A DNA stretch of 64,000 nt, from contig NZ_QUZZ01000008.1 in assembly GCF_003545695.1 (NCBI RefSeq), positions 62,001-126,000 on the forward strand, in the 5' to 3' direction. The notes beneath the pieces are model-generated. The model was given only the letters and a program-made list of their open reading frames with translations, made no database searches and had not been told where the DNA came from. Positions within the stretch are counted from its first letter, which is position 1, and each line of letters starts with the position of its first letter. Made by a program: the position numbers and the translations under genes. The DNA is from Taibaiella helva. Its GTDB lineage: Bacteria; Bacteroidota; Bacteroidia; Chitinophagales; Chitinophagaceae. This document shows positions 1-9,396 of the stretch, piece after piece.

Positions 1-489
1 GAAGGCGACGCCGGTATCTTAGGTATGGCCAGCCGCTCGTATACCTATGATGAGGTCTACTATCTCGATTTCGATACTTCGCTGAAACCCGGCGTAACGC
101 CCGATACAAGGTATATCAGAATGCAGGGAAGGAAGATCTACGAATTTGCGCTCGGGCAGGTGCCGCTGGCGATGAAGGCCTGTATGGACGAATCGGGCGT
201 TGCTATCGATGAAGTGAAAAAGGTATTCCTTCACCAGGCCAATGAGAAGATGGACGAGGCGATCATTAAACGCTTTTTTGCACTTTGCGGAAAAGATACT
301 GTTCCCGAGCATGTGATGCCTATGAGCATTCATAAGCTGGGCAACAGCTCAGTCGCTACGGTACCCACATTGCTCGACCTGGTCCGTAAGGGAAAGCTGC
401 CGGAGCATCAGCTGCATCCGGGCGATGTGATCCTGCTGGCCTCCGTAGGCGCGGGCATGCACATCAATGCCTTTGCTTACCGGGTGTAA
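1..489 (+). CDS. 3-oxoacyl-ACP synthase III-like protein, C-terminal part
   Basis: This is the C-terminal part of a thiolase-fold condensing enzyme of the KAS III (FabH) type; the reading frame is already open at base 1, so the N-terminus and the catalytic Cys lie outside the window. What remains is 162 residues. The conserved HQAN motif (about residue 78 of the fragment) supplies the catalytic His, and the HKLGNSS motif supplies the catalytic Asn. Family members condense an acyl-CoA or acyl-ACP with malonyl-ACP. An SDR follows 46 bases downstream on the same strand, so the two may be co-transcribed. The exact substrate cannot be told from this part. Confidence 0.85.
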   Translation, partial: EGDAGILGMASRSYTYDEVYYLDFDTSLKPGVTPDTRYIRMQGRKIYEFALGQVPLAMKACMDESGVAIDEVKKVFLHQANEKMDEAIIKRFFALCGKDTVPEHVMPMSIHKLGNSSVATVPTLLDLVRKGKLPEHQLHPGDVILLASVGAGMHINAFAYRV

Positions 490-535
490 TACCCCCGTGG
501 CAAGCTTCTTAAATCCTTATAATCTCTAAGATCTT

Positions 536-1357
536 ATGTCCCTTTTCCAAAATAGAACCTTCCTGATCACCGGCGGGAGCCGGGGCATCGGGAAAGCGAT
601 TGCGCTGAAGCTGGCAGCTGCCGGCGCTAACATTACTATCGCTGCCAAATCGGTAGAAGAAAATCCCAAGCTGGGCGGAACCATCTTTTCCGCCGCGGAA
701 GAGATCGAAAAGGCCGGCGGCAAAGCCTTGCCCGTACCTTGTGATATCCGTAACGAAGAAATGATACAGGATGCTGTAGCCCAGACGGTATCGGTATTCG
801 GCGGCATAGATGGCGTAATCAATAATGCTTCGGCGATATCGCTTACCAATACCGAAGACACGGAAAGCAAGCGCTTCGACCTGATGCACGATATTAATGT
901 GCGGGGCACTTTCCTGGTAACCAAACATTGTCTTCCGTACCTGCTGCGTTCCAGGAATGCCCATATCCTTACTTTATCGCCGCCGGTAGACCTGCAGCCC
1001 AGGTGGTTGGGCGCACACATTGCCTATACGCTGAGCAAATACAACATGACCATGATGGCCATGGGTTGGGCCGAAGAATTTAAGCAAGATGGTATCTCCT
1101 CCAATTCGCTATGGCCGGTTACAACTATTGCCACGGCGGCCGTGAACAATCTGCTGGGAGGTGAATACCTGATGCAAAGAAGCCGTAAACCCGATATCCT
1201 TGCTGATGCAGTATTCTATATCCTGCAGCAGGGCCCGGGCAAGCTCTCCGGCAGGCAGCTGCTTGATGAGACCATACTGAAAGAAGCGGGTATAACCGAC
1301 TTCGATACCTATGCCGTCAATCCCGGTGGCAGCCTGCAAAAGGACCTTTTCCTGTAA
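536..1357 (+). CDS. SDR family oxidoreductase, HSDL2-like
   Basis: Classical short-chain dehydrogenase/reductase of 273 residues. The cofactor-binding TGGSRGIG lies at residues 12-19, NNAS at 96-99, and the catalytic Ser148 and YTLSK (Tyr164, Lys168) are in place, so the protein should be an active NAD(P)-dependent oxidoreductase. The SPP motif just before the catalytic Tyr and the overall pattern resemble the hydroxysteroid dehydrogenase-like protein 2 (HSDL2) branch, without its SCP2 domain. It lies between a KAS III-like gene and panB on the same strand, which fits a role in acyl metabolism; the substrate is unknown. Confidence 0.88.
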   Translation: MSLFQNRTFLITGGSRGIGKAIALKLAAAGANITIAAKSVEENPKLGGTIFSAAEEIEKAGGKALPVPCDIRNEEMIQDAVAQTVSVFGGIDGVINNASAISLTNTEDTESKRFDLMHDINVRGTFLVTKHCLPYLLRSRNAHILTLSPPVDLQPRWLGAHIAYTLSKYNMTMMAMGWAEEFKQDGISSNSLWPVTTIATAAVNNLLGGEYLMQRSRKPDILADAVFYILQQGPGKLSGRQLLDETILKEAGITDFDTYAVNPGGSLQKDLFL

Positions 1358-1409
1358 CGCTTGCTGCTTTAGTGAAAAAGGGTACATTTACACCCTCAAA
1401 TCAATAATC

Positions 1410-2225
1410 ATGTCGGTACACAGTGAAATAAAACGCGTAACGACCCACACGTTACAGAAAATGAAAGAGCGTGGAGAAAAGATCTCCATGCTGACCGCCT
1501 ACGACTACTCGTTCACCAAAATATTCGATGAAGCAGGTATCGATATCCTGCTGATCGGTGATTCGGCCTCCAATGTAATTGCCGGTCATGAAACCACCTT
1601 GCCCATTACGCTTGACCAGATGATCTTCCTCGCATCGAGTGTTGTACGGGCAGCCCGGCGCTGCTTCGTGATCTGCGATCTGCCCTTCGGTACTTACCAG
1701 GGAAACAGCAAAGAAGCGCTGAATTCTTCTATCCGTATTATGAAGGAATCGGGAGCGCATGCTGTGAAGCTGGAAGGCGGCGCTGAAGTGTGCGAGTCTA
1801 TTGCCCGCATCGTATCGGCCGGTATCCCGGTTATGGGGCACCTTGGTCTTACCCCGCAATCCATCTACCAGTTCGGTACCTACAGTGTGCGGGCCAAGGA
1901 AGAAGCGGAAGCTGAGCTGCTGATCCGTAACGCGCATGCGGTACAGGAAGCCGGCGCCTTTTCGCTGGTGCTGGAAAAGATACCCGCGGCACTGGGCAAG
2001 CGTGTGGCCGAGGAGCTGAAAATACCGGTGATCGGCATTGGCGCAGGGATGCATGTCGATGGGCAAGTACTGGTGATGCACGACATGCTGGGCATTACCA
2101 AAGATTTTTCGCCGCGTTTCCTCAGGCGCTACCTGAACTTGTACGATGAGATCAAAGCCGCAGCAGGCCAGTATATCGCCGATGTGAAGAGCAAAGACTT
2201 TCCCAACGAGCAGGAACAATATTAA
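1410..2225 (+). CDS. panB: 3-methyl-2-oxobutanoate hydroxymethyltransferase
   Basis: Ketopantoate hydroxymethyltransferase, the first committed step of pantothenate (vitamin B5, CoA) synthesis: it transfers a hydroxymethyl group from 5,10-methylene-THF to 2-oxoisovalerate. The 271 residues match the family length. The metal ligands of this TIM-barrel family are recognisable as Asp51 (GDSASN), Asp90 (CDLPFGTYQ) and Glu122 (KLEGG), with the catalytic Glu189 (LVLEKIP). The frame is open further upstream, but the start at 1410 gives the typical N-terminus ([15 protein letters not shown]) and clears the preceding gene. A strong terminator follows directly. Confidence 0.97.
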   Translation: MSVHSEIKRVTTHTLQKMKERGEKISMLTAYDYSFTKIFDEAGIDILLIGDSASNVIAGHETTLPITLDQMIFLASSVVRAARRCFVICDLPFGTYQGNSKEALNSSIRIMKESGAHAVKLEGGAEVCESIARIVSAGIPVMGHLGLTPQSIYQFGTYSVRAKEEAEAELLIRNAHAVQEAGAFSLVLEKIPAALGKRVAEELKIPVIGIGAGMHVDGQVLVMHDMLGITKDFSPRFLRRYLNLYDEIKAAAGQYIADVKSKDFPNEQEQY

Positions 2226-2229
2226 AATG

Positions 2230-2270
2230 AAACAGGTCCGCACGCATCTCCGCTGCGGACCTGTTTGTTT
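2230..2270 (+). terminator. Rho-independent terminator after panB
   Basis: Perfect 13-bp stem AAACAGGTCCGCA (2230-2242) paired with 2254-2266, 11-base loop, followed by a short T-rich tail. It separates panB from the convergent gene at 2283 and can serve both. Confidence 0.85.
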
Positions 2271-2282
2271 AGCTTGCCTGGT

Positions 2283-2648
2283 CTAGCCGTGATATACCCT
2301 GGAAGCGATGATACCGCCATCGCTGACCTCCAGCACTTCGGCAATCCGCATATCCTCCTCTCCCGGTACCTGCCTGATGTATTCCATAAATACCCTGTCT
2401 TCGTTGGCAGTAAGCGAAGTGACTTCATAATGCAGGCCAGGGAGTCGTTCAAAAGCATCCTGCCACCAGGCACGCAAGGCGGCTTTACCTTTGATCAAGC
2501 CTTCAGTCTCCGGTTGCCGCTGCTTTAGCTTGGGGCTGTAGTGCTGCGCTTCTTCATCATATAGTGCCAGCAATTGCTCCAGCGCATGCGTGTTGAACGC
2601 AGCGAACCATTGCCGGGCAATATGCTCATGTTGCAAAGCCTTAGTCAT
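2283..2648 (-). CDS. SnoaL-like / NTF2-fold protein
   Basis: Protein of 121 residues with the pattern of the SnoaL-like (NTF2 cone fold) family: an N-terminal helix (ARQWFAAFNTHALEQLLALYDEEAQHYSP), then a GKAALRAWWQ helix and paired strands ending in EVLEVSDGGIIAS. Such proteins bind or isomerise small hydrophobic molecules in a pocket; no specific substrate can be inferred. It is convergent with panB. A Bacteroidota -7 box lies 14 bases upstream, inside the end of the next minus-strand gene. Confidence 0.75.
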   Translation of the reverse strand: MTKALQHEHIARQWFAAFNTHALEQLLALYDEEAQHYSPKLKQRQPETEGLIKGKAALRAWWQDAFERLPGLHYEVTSLTANEDRVFMEYIRQVPGEEDMRIAEVLEVSDGGIIASRVYHG

Positions 2649-2661
2649 TTTTTTTTGAGCG

Positions 2662-2669
2662 CAAAGCTA
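2662..2669 (-). promoter_or_regulatory. Candidate -7 box for the SnoaL-like gene
   Basis: TAGCTTTG on the minus strand fits the Bacteroidota -7 consensus TAnnTTTG and lies just upstream of the start at 2648. It overlaps the stop codon of the upstream gene. Confidence 0.45.
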
Positions 2670-3068
2670 TCCGTTAAAATCCATTTTACCTTTTGTGTTA
2701 TCACTTTTTTCAGATACCCAATCCACGGCGACATCGATATCCAGCTTATCAAAGCCCCTGAATTCACCAGGCATCAATGCGCTGAATACCTGGGTGAAAT
2801 GCTGGACGCCGGAAGAGTCGGTGATAATAGCGGCCCGGTTCCATTGCGTAAGGTGCTTGATGCCCAGCAGCACATCCTGCATCCAGGCACCGAAAGTGAA
2901 TTCCTTCAGCGGTGTATCGAGGATCAGCAGGTAATTCAGTTTGCCGGTCTTTTTAATCAGCCGTTCTACTTCGGGCATCACTACCTGCTCAAAATCCTCC
3001 CGGGTCACATTGCCCGTTGCCCTGAAGTCTACTACATTCGACGGCAGATTCATCAATCGCTCTATCAT
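2667..3068 (-). CDS. SpoIIAA-like (STAS/SEC14-type) protein
   Basis: Cytosolic protein of 133 residues. The pattern (VVDFRATGNVTREDFEQVVMP... then a YLLILDT strand, a helix rich in MQDVLLGIKHLTQW, AAIITDSSGVQHF and a C-terminal EFRGFDKLDIDVAVDWV) matches the SpoIIAA-like family often listed as STAS/SEC14 domain-containing protein. These are small alpha/beta proteins of mostly unknown role; binding of a lipid or a partner protein is assumed for the fold. It precedes the SnoaL-like gene on the same strand with 18 bases between them. Confidence 0.7.
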   Translation of the reverse strand: MIERLMNLPSNVVDFRATGNVTREDFEQVVMPEVERLIKKTGKLNYLLILDTPLKEFTFGAWMQDVLLGIKHLTQWNRAAIITDSSGVQHFTQVFSALMPGEFRGFDKLDIDVAVDWVSEKSDNTKGKMDFNG

Positions 3069-3218
3069 AGAATATGTTGTGTTTCGAGTATATTATCCTC
3101 AAACAATCGAATAGATCAATTGTTTGAAATTAAGATATGACAGGACGGTAGTAATGCTATTCACCACTGTCCTGTCCCTGTCGCCAAACACCATTCTTTC
3201 AACATAAAAAGGAAAGTT

Positions 3219-3854
3219 ATGAACATCGCACAGCTAGCCGGCGCCCTGTGTATGGTGTTACTGGGAAGTAATGCTAAGTCTTATGCACAAACTCCGGTCA
3301 ATTTCTACGACCAGCCCTACAAAGAGCGTAATAACGGTACATTCGACCGTGGTACCCAGATACTGACCTTCGGCTATGGCCTGGGCAATACTTCCGGAAC
3401 AGGCTATCTCAATGTCAACCTCGAAGAAAAGATCAGCCATACCAATATCGGTCCTATATACCTTAAGTACGAATACGGCCTGGCCGATGCTATAGGCCTG
3501 GGCGTCTATGGCGCTTACGCCTATGCGAAAGACCAGATGAACAAGGCAGCGCCCAAAGATTACCGTACCAACGCATTGAGCTTCGGGGTCAATGGCTTTT
3601 ACCACTTTAATAAGCTGATCGAGGTGGAGCATCTCGATTGCTATGCTGGCATTGGCCTCGGCTTTAAAACGGTGAGCGTAAAGTCGCAGCCCAGCGACGG
3701 CACCGGTACGGAAACGAAGGTGAGCGACAATACCGGTGTGTTCTCGCTCAGGCTGGGCGCCCGTTACTATATCGTCAAGGGCTTTGGCGCTTACTTTGAG
3801 TTCGGACCTGATAAGATGAGCGCGCTCAATGTGGGCCTTTCATATAAGTGGTAG
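3219..3854 (+). CDS. Outer membrane beta-barrel protein
   Basis: Exported protein of 211 residues. An N-terminal signal peptide ends near residue 24 (SYAQTP). The rest alternates aromatic and polar residues in short strands with Gly turns (FGYGLGNTSGTGY, YEYGLADAIGLGVYGAY, CYAGIGLGFK) and ends with a C-terminal Trp-Lys after Tyr (LSYKW), as typical for small 8-stranded outer membrane barrels of the OmpW/OprF-like type. The function is unknown. It is convergent with the VOC protein, with only three bases between stop codons. Confidence 0.75.
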   Translation: MNIAQLAGALCMVLLGSNAKSYAQTPVNFYDQPYKERNNGTFDRGTQILTFGYGLGNTSGTGYLNVNLEEKISHTNIGPIYLKYEYGLADAIGLGVYGAYAYAKDQMNKAAPKDYRTNALSFGVNGFYHFNKLIEVEHLDCYAGIGLGFKTVSVKSQPSDGTGTETKVSDNTGVFSLRLGARYYIVKGFGAYFEFGPDKMSALNVGLSYKW

Positions 3855-3857
3855 CGG

Positions 3858-4247
3858 CTATTGCTCGTAAAATTCAATGGGCAGTTGGTCAGGGTCGGCG
3901 ATAAAGGTAAAACGTCTGCCCGTAAGGGCATCGGTACGTACCGGTTCTGCTGTTATTCCTTGCTCTTCGAGCAGCGCTACGGTATGCTCCAGGTCTGTTA
4001 CCGCAAAGGCCAGGTGCCGCAGTCCCGCGGCTTCGGGCCGGCTGGCCCTGGGCGGCGGATCGGGAAAGGAGAACAGCTCCAGCACATAAAGGCCGTTGAG
4101 CGCCAGGTCCAGCTTATAAGATTGCCTTTCGGCGCGATAGGTTTCATTAAGGACCATAAGACCCAGTATCCGGGTATAGAAATGCTTCGACCGTTCGTAG
4201 TCCGAACAAATGAGCGCGATATGATGAATACCTTTGAGGGGGAGCAT
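3858..4247 (-). CDS. VOC family protein, YaeR/GloA2-like
   Basis: Single-domain vicinal oxygen chelate protein of 129 residues, very close in pattern to Escherichia coli YaeR: GIHHIALICSDYERSKHFY at the N-terminus, LALNGLYVLELFSFP in the middle, RPEAAGLRHLAFAV, and the C-terminal RFTFIADPDQLPIEFYEQ. The metal-ligand positions of glyoxalase I-type enzymes (His near residue 9, Glu in VLELF, His in RHLAF, Glu in PIEFYEQ) are conserved. The family is thought to act in detoxification of small carbonyls, but YaeR itself has no settled substrate. Confidence 0.85.
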   Translation of the reverse strand: MLPLKGIHHIALICSDYERSKHFYTRILGLMVLNETYRAERQSYKLDLALNGLYVLELFSFPDPPPRASRPEAAGLRHLAFAVTDLEHTVALLEEQGITAEPVRTDALTGRRFTFIADPDQLPIEFYEQ

Positions 4248-4393
4248 AAATTTTATTGATTATCTGCATATAGGAAACAAATACGCATTACCGGTCATTA
4301 TGGTTGACCTGGTTGTTGGTGAAAACACCAACAACGGCGGGTACTTCAAGATAACAGGCGCTTGTTTCCTTCATGCGGACATCCAGGTAATCT

Positions 4394-5644
4394 TTATTTC
4401 CAGAACAATATATTGACACCGGCCTGTAGCACATCGCTGCGTATCATAAAATACGTGTTGCCCGAGGTGAAGTAGGCGCCTGTATTATACTGGACGTAAA
4501 TATCGAACTTTTGTGCCAGTATAACACCTGCCCGGACAGGAAAGCTTGCCCATAGCGGACTGAGCTTAACTTTCTCCTCCCTGGGATATATGGTGTTGTA
4601 GGCATACACCGGCTCGTTTTTGTAAGCCGAGAAATTCATGGCAACACCCACGCCGGCATTGACTTTCAGCTTATCGGTATTATAAATATTAAAGAGCACC
4701 TGTGGCGACAGGGAAAGCGAGTATTGGGAAAAATGATGGGAGGAGATTTTGCCGCTGGCCTCCGGGTGGGTAATGCCCATCTTCGCCGCGGTAAGGCTAA
4801 GGTCGGCACGGAAAATAATACGCTTGATACGGCTCTTGTTAAAAAGGTCCATCCCCGCCGATAGCTTGGGCATATAAGAGGTCTTTGTGGAAGAACCGTC
4901 GGCAAAAAAATAGCCGTTCTTATATACCCCATGACAACGGCTGATGCCAAGACCCGCATAAAAGAAAAGCTTCAGCTTTTGTTCCTTCGCTGTTTTCCCA
5001 TTAAGCATGTCGATGATCGCGCTGAGCGAGGCCGGAGTATACTCGGCGGTACTCAGCTTCCGGAGCAGCTTTTGCCGTGTAGCTTGCGGTGCTGTTGCCG
5101 TAAAGGCCTGCAACTGGTTGCGGAAAAGATTATTGGTAATGACACGGGGCGGCTCATGATAATCGTAATACCTTTGATAGGTTAGCTCCGTGTAAATATT
5201 CTTCTCTATGTTCAGCACATAGTACCGGGTCTTGACGGCATCGGTATATCCATACAAAGCAAAGGAAGGGCCGGTCCTGAGCTGCTGGAGAAATACAGTG
5301 GCCGTCCTGGAGCTCTTTTCGGGTGGCCCGGTCTGCATGCCCGCTTCTACACGCACGCGCTTGTCCATACTGATCGTCACTAATGCCCTGCGGTAATAAG
5401 CTATACCATCCACTTCAAAAGCACTGATATCATCTGCGCCGTAAGTAAGCGCCGCTGCCCCTTCCTGCGCGCGGAAGCGGATGTGCTCGGGGTTCAGCTC
5501 CCATTCCCGGTAGTCGATCCAGCCGTTCCCCACGCTGCCGTCGCTGCGGGTAACAGAGCCTTTCAGAAAATGGGACTGGGCTTGTGTGTTGAGGCCGAGG
5601 CCCAGTAATACGAGTAATAGCAGATAGGGTGGTGTTTGTTTCAT
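4394..5644 (-). CDS. Hypothetical exported protein with predicted barrel domain
   Basis: Exported protein of 416 residues with a clear signal peptide (hydrophobic LLLLVLLGLGL, cleavage near TQAQS). The first half (residues 25-220) has no motif I recognise; it carries DDISAFEVDGIAYYRR, as in Bacteroidota proteins that open with a short beta domain. From about residue 220 the pattern becomes strand-rich with Gly and aromatic residues (FFYAGLGISR, LKVNAGVGVAMNF, AGVNILFWK), suggesting an outer membrane beta-barrel. It stands alone between a VOC gene and a divergent aminopeptidase. Confidence 0.65.
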   Translation of the reverse strand: MKQTPPYLLLLVLLGLGLNTQAQSHFLKGSVTRSDGSVGNGWIDYREWELNPEHIRFRAQEGAAALTYGADDISAFEVDGIAYYRRALVTISMDKRVRVEAGMQTGPPEKSSRTATVFLQQLRTGPSFALYGYTDAVKTRYYVLNIEKNIYTELTYQRYYDYHEPPRVITNNLFRNQLQAFTATAPQATRQKLLRKLSTAEYTPASLSAIIDMLNGKTAKEQKLKLFFYAGLGISRCHGVYKNGYFFADGSSTKTSYMPKLSAGMDLFNKSRIKRIIFRADLSLTAAKMGITHPEASGKISSHHFSQYSLSLSPQVLFNIYNTDKLKVNAGVGVAMNFSAYKNEPVYAYNTIYPREEKVKLSPLWASFPVRAGVILAQKFDIYVQYNTGAYFTSGNTYFMIRSDVLQAGVNILFWK

Positions 5645-5858
5645 GTGCTAAAAATAATCAATGGGATCTAAATGTCAATAGGGTATCGGGATATACCGGA
5701 AAGATGGTATGCGGTAAAGAGCCGTTTATCACAAGCGCGGGCCGGTATTTTTAAATATCTTTATGCAGATACTCTAATACTTTTTCAATTGCTCCGAATC
5801 TGTTCACCAAAGCTGAAAAGAACAAGCGGTGAGTGGTCGCCTGTTAATTTAATGCCTC

Positions 5859-7844
5859 ATGAGCTTTCACCTGCTGTTGAAGAACCTGTTTTGCGTTATA
5901 CTGCTGTTTCTCCCGACGATGGCATCGCTGGCGCAACCGGATGTGACCCATTACGATTGCAGCCGCCAGAAGCGCCTGGATGCCACCCGCGGCAAGGAAA
6001 AGCCCATGGTCGCCGACGCGCGCGAGGAGGGCTATGACCTCCGCTATATAAAGCTTGACCTGGCGCTCGACAACCTTAGCCCGCAGCTGAGCGGCAGCGC
6101 CTATACAAGGGCTGTGGTGGGCGATGCACCGATGCAGCATTATGTGTTCGAGCTGTCGGAGGGTTATACCGTCGACTCGCTGCGGCTCAACGGGGTGCTG
6201 CTACCGGTAAGCACTACCGGTACTGTACGCGAAGTCACACTGCCCACGGCATTGCCTGCCGGGGCCGCATTGGAGGTGCAGGTGTATTATCGGGGACAAC
6301 CGGCTGCCGGGGCAGGTTTTTTTTCTGCCGGTATACGAACAGAAGTCTCCCCGGAATGGAAGCAATCCATTACCTATACCTTAAGCGAACCTTACTTTGC
6401 CAGCGACTGGTGGCCGGTGAAGCAATCGCTGCAGGATAAGATCGATTCTTCAGATGTATGGATCACTGTACCCTCCGGTCTGAGGGCCGGGAGCAACGGC
6501 TTGCTGGAACAGGTGACCCCGCTGCCCGGTGGCCGTTCGCGCTTTGAATGGAAGAGCCGTTATCCTATCGATTACTATCTGATCTCGATGGCGGTGGGGC
6601 CTTACGACGAATACGCGTACTACATGCATTTTGAGAACAGCAACGACTCAATGCTGGTACAGAATTATATTTACAACGATACAGCGGCCTTTACGCAATA
6701 CAAGCCGGGCATGGATGCAACGGCAGATATGGTCAGTTACTTTTCAAGCTTGTTCGGCCGCTATCCTTTCTGGAAAGAAAAATATGGTCATTGCACCACG
6801 CCGCTGGGCGGTGGGATGGAACACCAGACTATGACCACCCTGAACAATTTCAATACCTCCCTGGTAGCGCATGAGCTGGGACACCAATGGTTCGGCGATC
6901 ATGTGACCTGCGCTTCCTGGGCCGATATATGGCTTAATGAGGGCATGGCCACCTATCTTGATTATCTCTACCGGTCGCATAGCGAGGGAGAGGCCTCCGG
7001 CGCTGCGATCATGAGCGGGCTGCACGATCAGGCCAGGAGCGTACCGGAGGGCTCGGTGTACTGCGCCGATACGACAACGACCGGTCGTATCTTCAGCTAC
7101 CAGCTCAGCTATGCCAAAGGTGCTGTGATCGCCCATACGCTACGGTATATTTTTGATAACGATACCTTGTTCTTCAGTATGATGAAGCATTACCAGGATC
7201 AGTACGCTTACCGGACTGCGGGCACAGAGCAATTCAAATCGGTGGCCGCCGCCTTCCTGGGCCGCACCCTGGACACTTTTTTTGCGCAATGGATATACGG
7301 GCAGGGCTTCCCGGTGTACCAGGTGCGGTGGAACCAAACCGGCGGCCAGGTATTCGTGCACCTGGAACAATCCGGCTCTGCGCCGGCTTCCGTGCCTTTG
7401 TTTCGTACAAGGCTGCCCATAAGGCTTTACAGCGCGGCGGGAGATACGGTAGTTCATGTTGATAACCGTAACGCTGAAGAGACTTTTGCTTTTGCCTGGG
7501 ACCGGCCTGTAGACAGTATTGCGCTCGATCCCGGCCATCATGTATTGCTGCGTACCGACAGCACTCGCCGCGATCATTCGCTGCTGTCCGTACAGGGTTC
7601 TGATACCACGTTATTCCTGGTTTATCCCAATCCTTCGGCCAGCTCCTGGCTGGTGGAAGGTATGCCGGCAAACTGCAGCCTGGCATTGTTCGACATATTG
7701 GGTCGACGCCTGTGGCAGGGTAGTAACGGCAGGAGTAATACGGCACACATTAATGGCCAGATCCTCCCCAAAGGAATTTATTTCCTGCGGGTAACGGACA
7801 AGCAGCGCACAGATAAGGTACTCCGCCTGGTAAAGGGATATTAA
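5859..7844 (+). CDS. M1 family metallopeptidase with T9SS type A sorting domain
   Basis: Secreted zinc aminopeptidase of 661 residues. A signal peptide covers about residues 1-25 (MASLAQ). The gluzincin core is complete: GGGMEH at 317-322 (the exopeptidase GAMEN equivalent), HELGH at 338-342 and the third zinc ligand in LNEG at Glu361, i.e. HExxH-x18-E. The last ~75 residues (VYPNPSASSWLVEG ... PKGIYFLRVTDKQ ... KVLRLVKGY) form a type A C-terminal domain that directs export through the type IX secretion system. A role in extracellular peptide breakdown is likely. The start at 5859 gives the signal peptide directly. Confidence 0.93.
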   Translation: MSFHLLLKNLFCVILLFLPTMASLAQPDVTHYDCSRQKRLDATRGKEKPMVADAREEGYDLRYIKLDLALDNLSPQLSGSAYTRAVVGDAPMQHYVFELSEGYTVDSLRLNGVLLPVSTTGTVREVTLPTALPAGAALEVQVYYRGQPAAGAGFFSAGIRTEVSPEWKQSITYTLSEPYFASDWWPVKQSLQDKIDSSDVWITVPSGLRAGSNGLLEQVTPLPGGRSRFEWKSRYPIDYYLISMAVGPYDEYAYYMHFENSNDSMLVQNYIYNDTAAFTQYKPGMDATADMVSYFSSLFGRYPFWKEKYGHCTTPLGGGMEHQTMTTLNNFNTSLVAHELGHQWFGDHVTCASWADIWLNEGMATYLDYLYRSHSEGEASGAAIMSGLHDQARSVPEGSVYCADTTTTGRIFSYQLSYAKGAVIAHTLRYIFDNDTLFFSMMKHYQDQYAYRTAGTEQFKSVAAAFLGRTLDTFFAQWIYGQGFPVYQVRWNQTGGQVFVHLEQSGSAPASVPLFRTRLPIRLYSAAGDTVVHVDNRNAEETFAFAWDRPVDSIALDPGHHVLLRTDSTRRDHSLLSVQGSDTTLFLVYPNPSASSWLVEGMPANCSLALFDILGRRLWQGSNGRSNTAHINGQILPKGIYFLRVTDKQRTDKVLRLVKGY

Positions 7845-7999
7845 GACAAGCGCCGGGACATGCGTCAGCATGCGCTATGGGCTTCCCGGTCCGGTAGCCT
7901 GCGCTCATTTTTTTACACATTGTTTTTAATAATATTTCAAATTCATAAAAAACTATTGCCTGATACCGCTTAATTTGCATCTTTTCCCTTCTTCCCCAA

Positions 8000-8743
8000 A
8001 TGGATAAAGATTACGAGTTAAAGTATCATCAGCAGGAGCACGGTAATTGGTGGTTTGTGAGCAGAAGACGTTTGATCGTTGCCTTCCTGGAAAAATACCA
8101 CATAGCCAAAGATGCCCGCATTATAGATATAGGCTGCTCCGGAGGTGAGCTCCTGGCGGATCTTATGCAGCTGGGATATGATAATCTTTATGCGCTTGAC
8201 TATAGTGAAGAGGCAATCAGGATTTGCCGGGAGAAGGGTATCAGCAATGCCTATGTTATGGACGGACACAATCCGGAATTTCCCGAGGGGCATTTTGACC
8301 TGATCATTGCGTCCGACTCGCTGGAACATCTGAAAGATGATCAGCTGGCCCTGGCCAACTGGAGCCGGATACTGAAGCCCGGCGGCCTGCTCTTCGTTTT
8401 TGTGCCGGCCTTCATGTTCCTGTGGTCGCATCATGATGATATCAACTACCATTACAGAAGATATACCCGCAAAGAACTGAAAACAAAGCTGCGGCAATCC
8501 GGCCTGGATATTGTGCAAAGTGGCTATTGGAACACGGCTGTTTTCCTGCCTACCCTGGCTGTAAGGATGCTGGAAAAGATAACAGGACGAAACAAAAAGG
8601 CGGCAGAGAAAAGCGATGCCATCGTTGTTATGCCCGAGGCGCTGAACCGGCTGATGATAAATGTGATCAGCGTTGAGAATTTCTTCTGTAAAAACGGTTT
8701 GCTTCCGGTCGGTGTAAGCACCTTTGCGATTGCACGCAAATAA
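8000..8743 (+). CDS. Class I SAM-dependent methyltransferase
   Basis: Methyltransferase of 247 residues. The SAM-binding motif I IIDIGCSGGE (residues 41-50) is followed by LYALDYSEEAIRICREKG (motif II), a DLIIASDSLEHLKDDQLAL segment (motif IV region) and LKPGGLLFVFVPAF (post-motif). The N-terminal YELKYHQQEHGNWWFVSRRRLI and the HYRRYTRKEL segment are typical of the subfamily found next to glycosyltransferases or lipid enzymes; the substrate is unknown. No operon partner lies next to it here. Confidence 0.88.
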   Translation: MDKDYELKYHQQEHGNWWFVSRRRLIVAFLEKYHIAKDARIIDIGCSGGELLADLMQLGYDNLYALDYSEEAIRICREKGISNAYVMDGHNPEFPEGHFDLIIASDSLEHLKDDQLALANWSRILKPGGLLFVFVPAFMFLWSHHDDINYHYRRYTRKELKTKLRQSGLDIVQSGYWNTAVFLPTLAVRMLEKITGRNKKAAEKSDAIVVMPEALNRLMINVISVENFFCKNGLLPVGVSTFAIARK

Positions 8744-8810
8744 AGTTCGACTTCCCCCGTATGGTACAAGGTAGCTTCCGGTCTGATGTGATGTCCTGCG
8801 GCGGGCTCCC

Positions 8811-9254
8811 TTATTGTCGGACGCCGGTAAAAGTATAATGGGTCAGCTTTTCACCGGCAACTACCGAAGCTCCCTCATCTGTCCAGAATTCTATGGTCAC
8901 CTGGTCGCCGTTAAAGAAGCCGGATGAGCCTTCACTGCGGATATACCGGTTATTGCCCATGAATGACCGGTCCTTTATGGTGAACACCCTTGGATCCTGG
9001 GCATTCAGCTGCAGTACCAGGTCGGGAGCCATGCTCAGCTGCCCGATCTCTGGCCCTGCCTGCATTTGCCATTGGGTAATGGATTCCTGTTTATCATCCA
9101 TTAGCGACGTACCCCGGTATAGTCCGAAAAACCGTGCCCGTTCGGGCGTGTGACAGTCGGGGTATTGCCAGTAAGGGGGGCAGGTTGTCTTGGTGCAGGA
9201 GCCGGCAGCCACTGCCAGCAGGAGCAGGAAACCGATAGCAGGAAATCGTTTCAT
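8811..9254 (-). CDS. Hypothetical lipoprotein
   Basis: Protein of 147 residues with a lipoprotein signal peptide: hydrophobic LLLLAVA and lipobox AAGSC with the acylated Cys near residue 20. The mature part starts Cys-rich (CTKTTCPPYWQYPDCH) and then looks like a small beta-sandwich (FFGLYRGTS, LVLQLNAQDPRVFTI, FFNGDQVTIEFW, THYTFTGVRQ). Similar small lipoproteins are common in Bacteroidota and have no known function. Confidence 0.75.
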   Translation of the reverse strand: MKRFPAIGFLLLLAVAAGSCTKTTCPPYWQYPDCHTPERARFFGLYRGTSLMDDKQESITQWQMQAGPEIGQLSMAPDLVLQLNAQDPRVFTIKDRSFMGNNRYIRSEGSSGFFNGDQVTIEFWTDEGASVVAGEKLTHYTFTGVRQ

Positions 9255-9328
9255 GGGGAGGCTTAGGTTTTACTCTTAATGAATATGATTTTAAACGTAT
9301 GATGGTCTGATAAAATTATAGACGACAT

Positions 9329-9358
9329 AAAAAAGCCCGCTGTTGGTTCAGCAGGCTT
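9329..9358 (-). terminator. Terminator of the DinB-like gene
   Basis: Read on the minus strand, AAGCCTGCTG pairs with CAGCGGGCTT (one G-T pair, loop of six) and runs into TTTTTT. It lies just past the stop codon at 9397. Confidence 0.75.
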
Positions 9359-9396
9359 GGGAAATTTTTTTATAAGCGGAGGATTCTTTTCCTGAA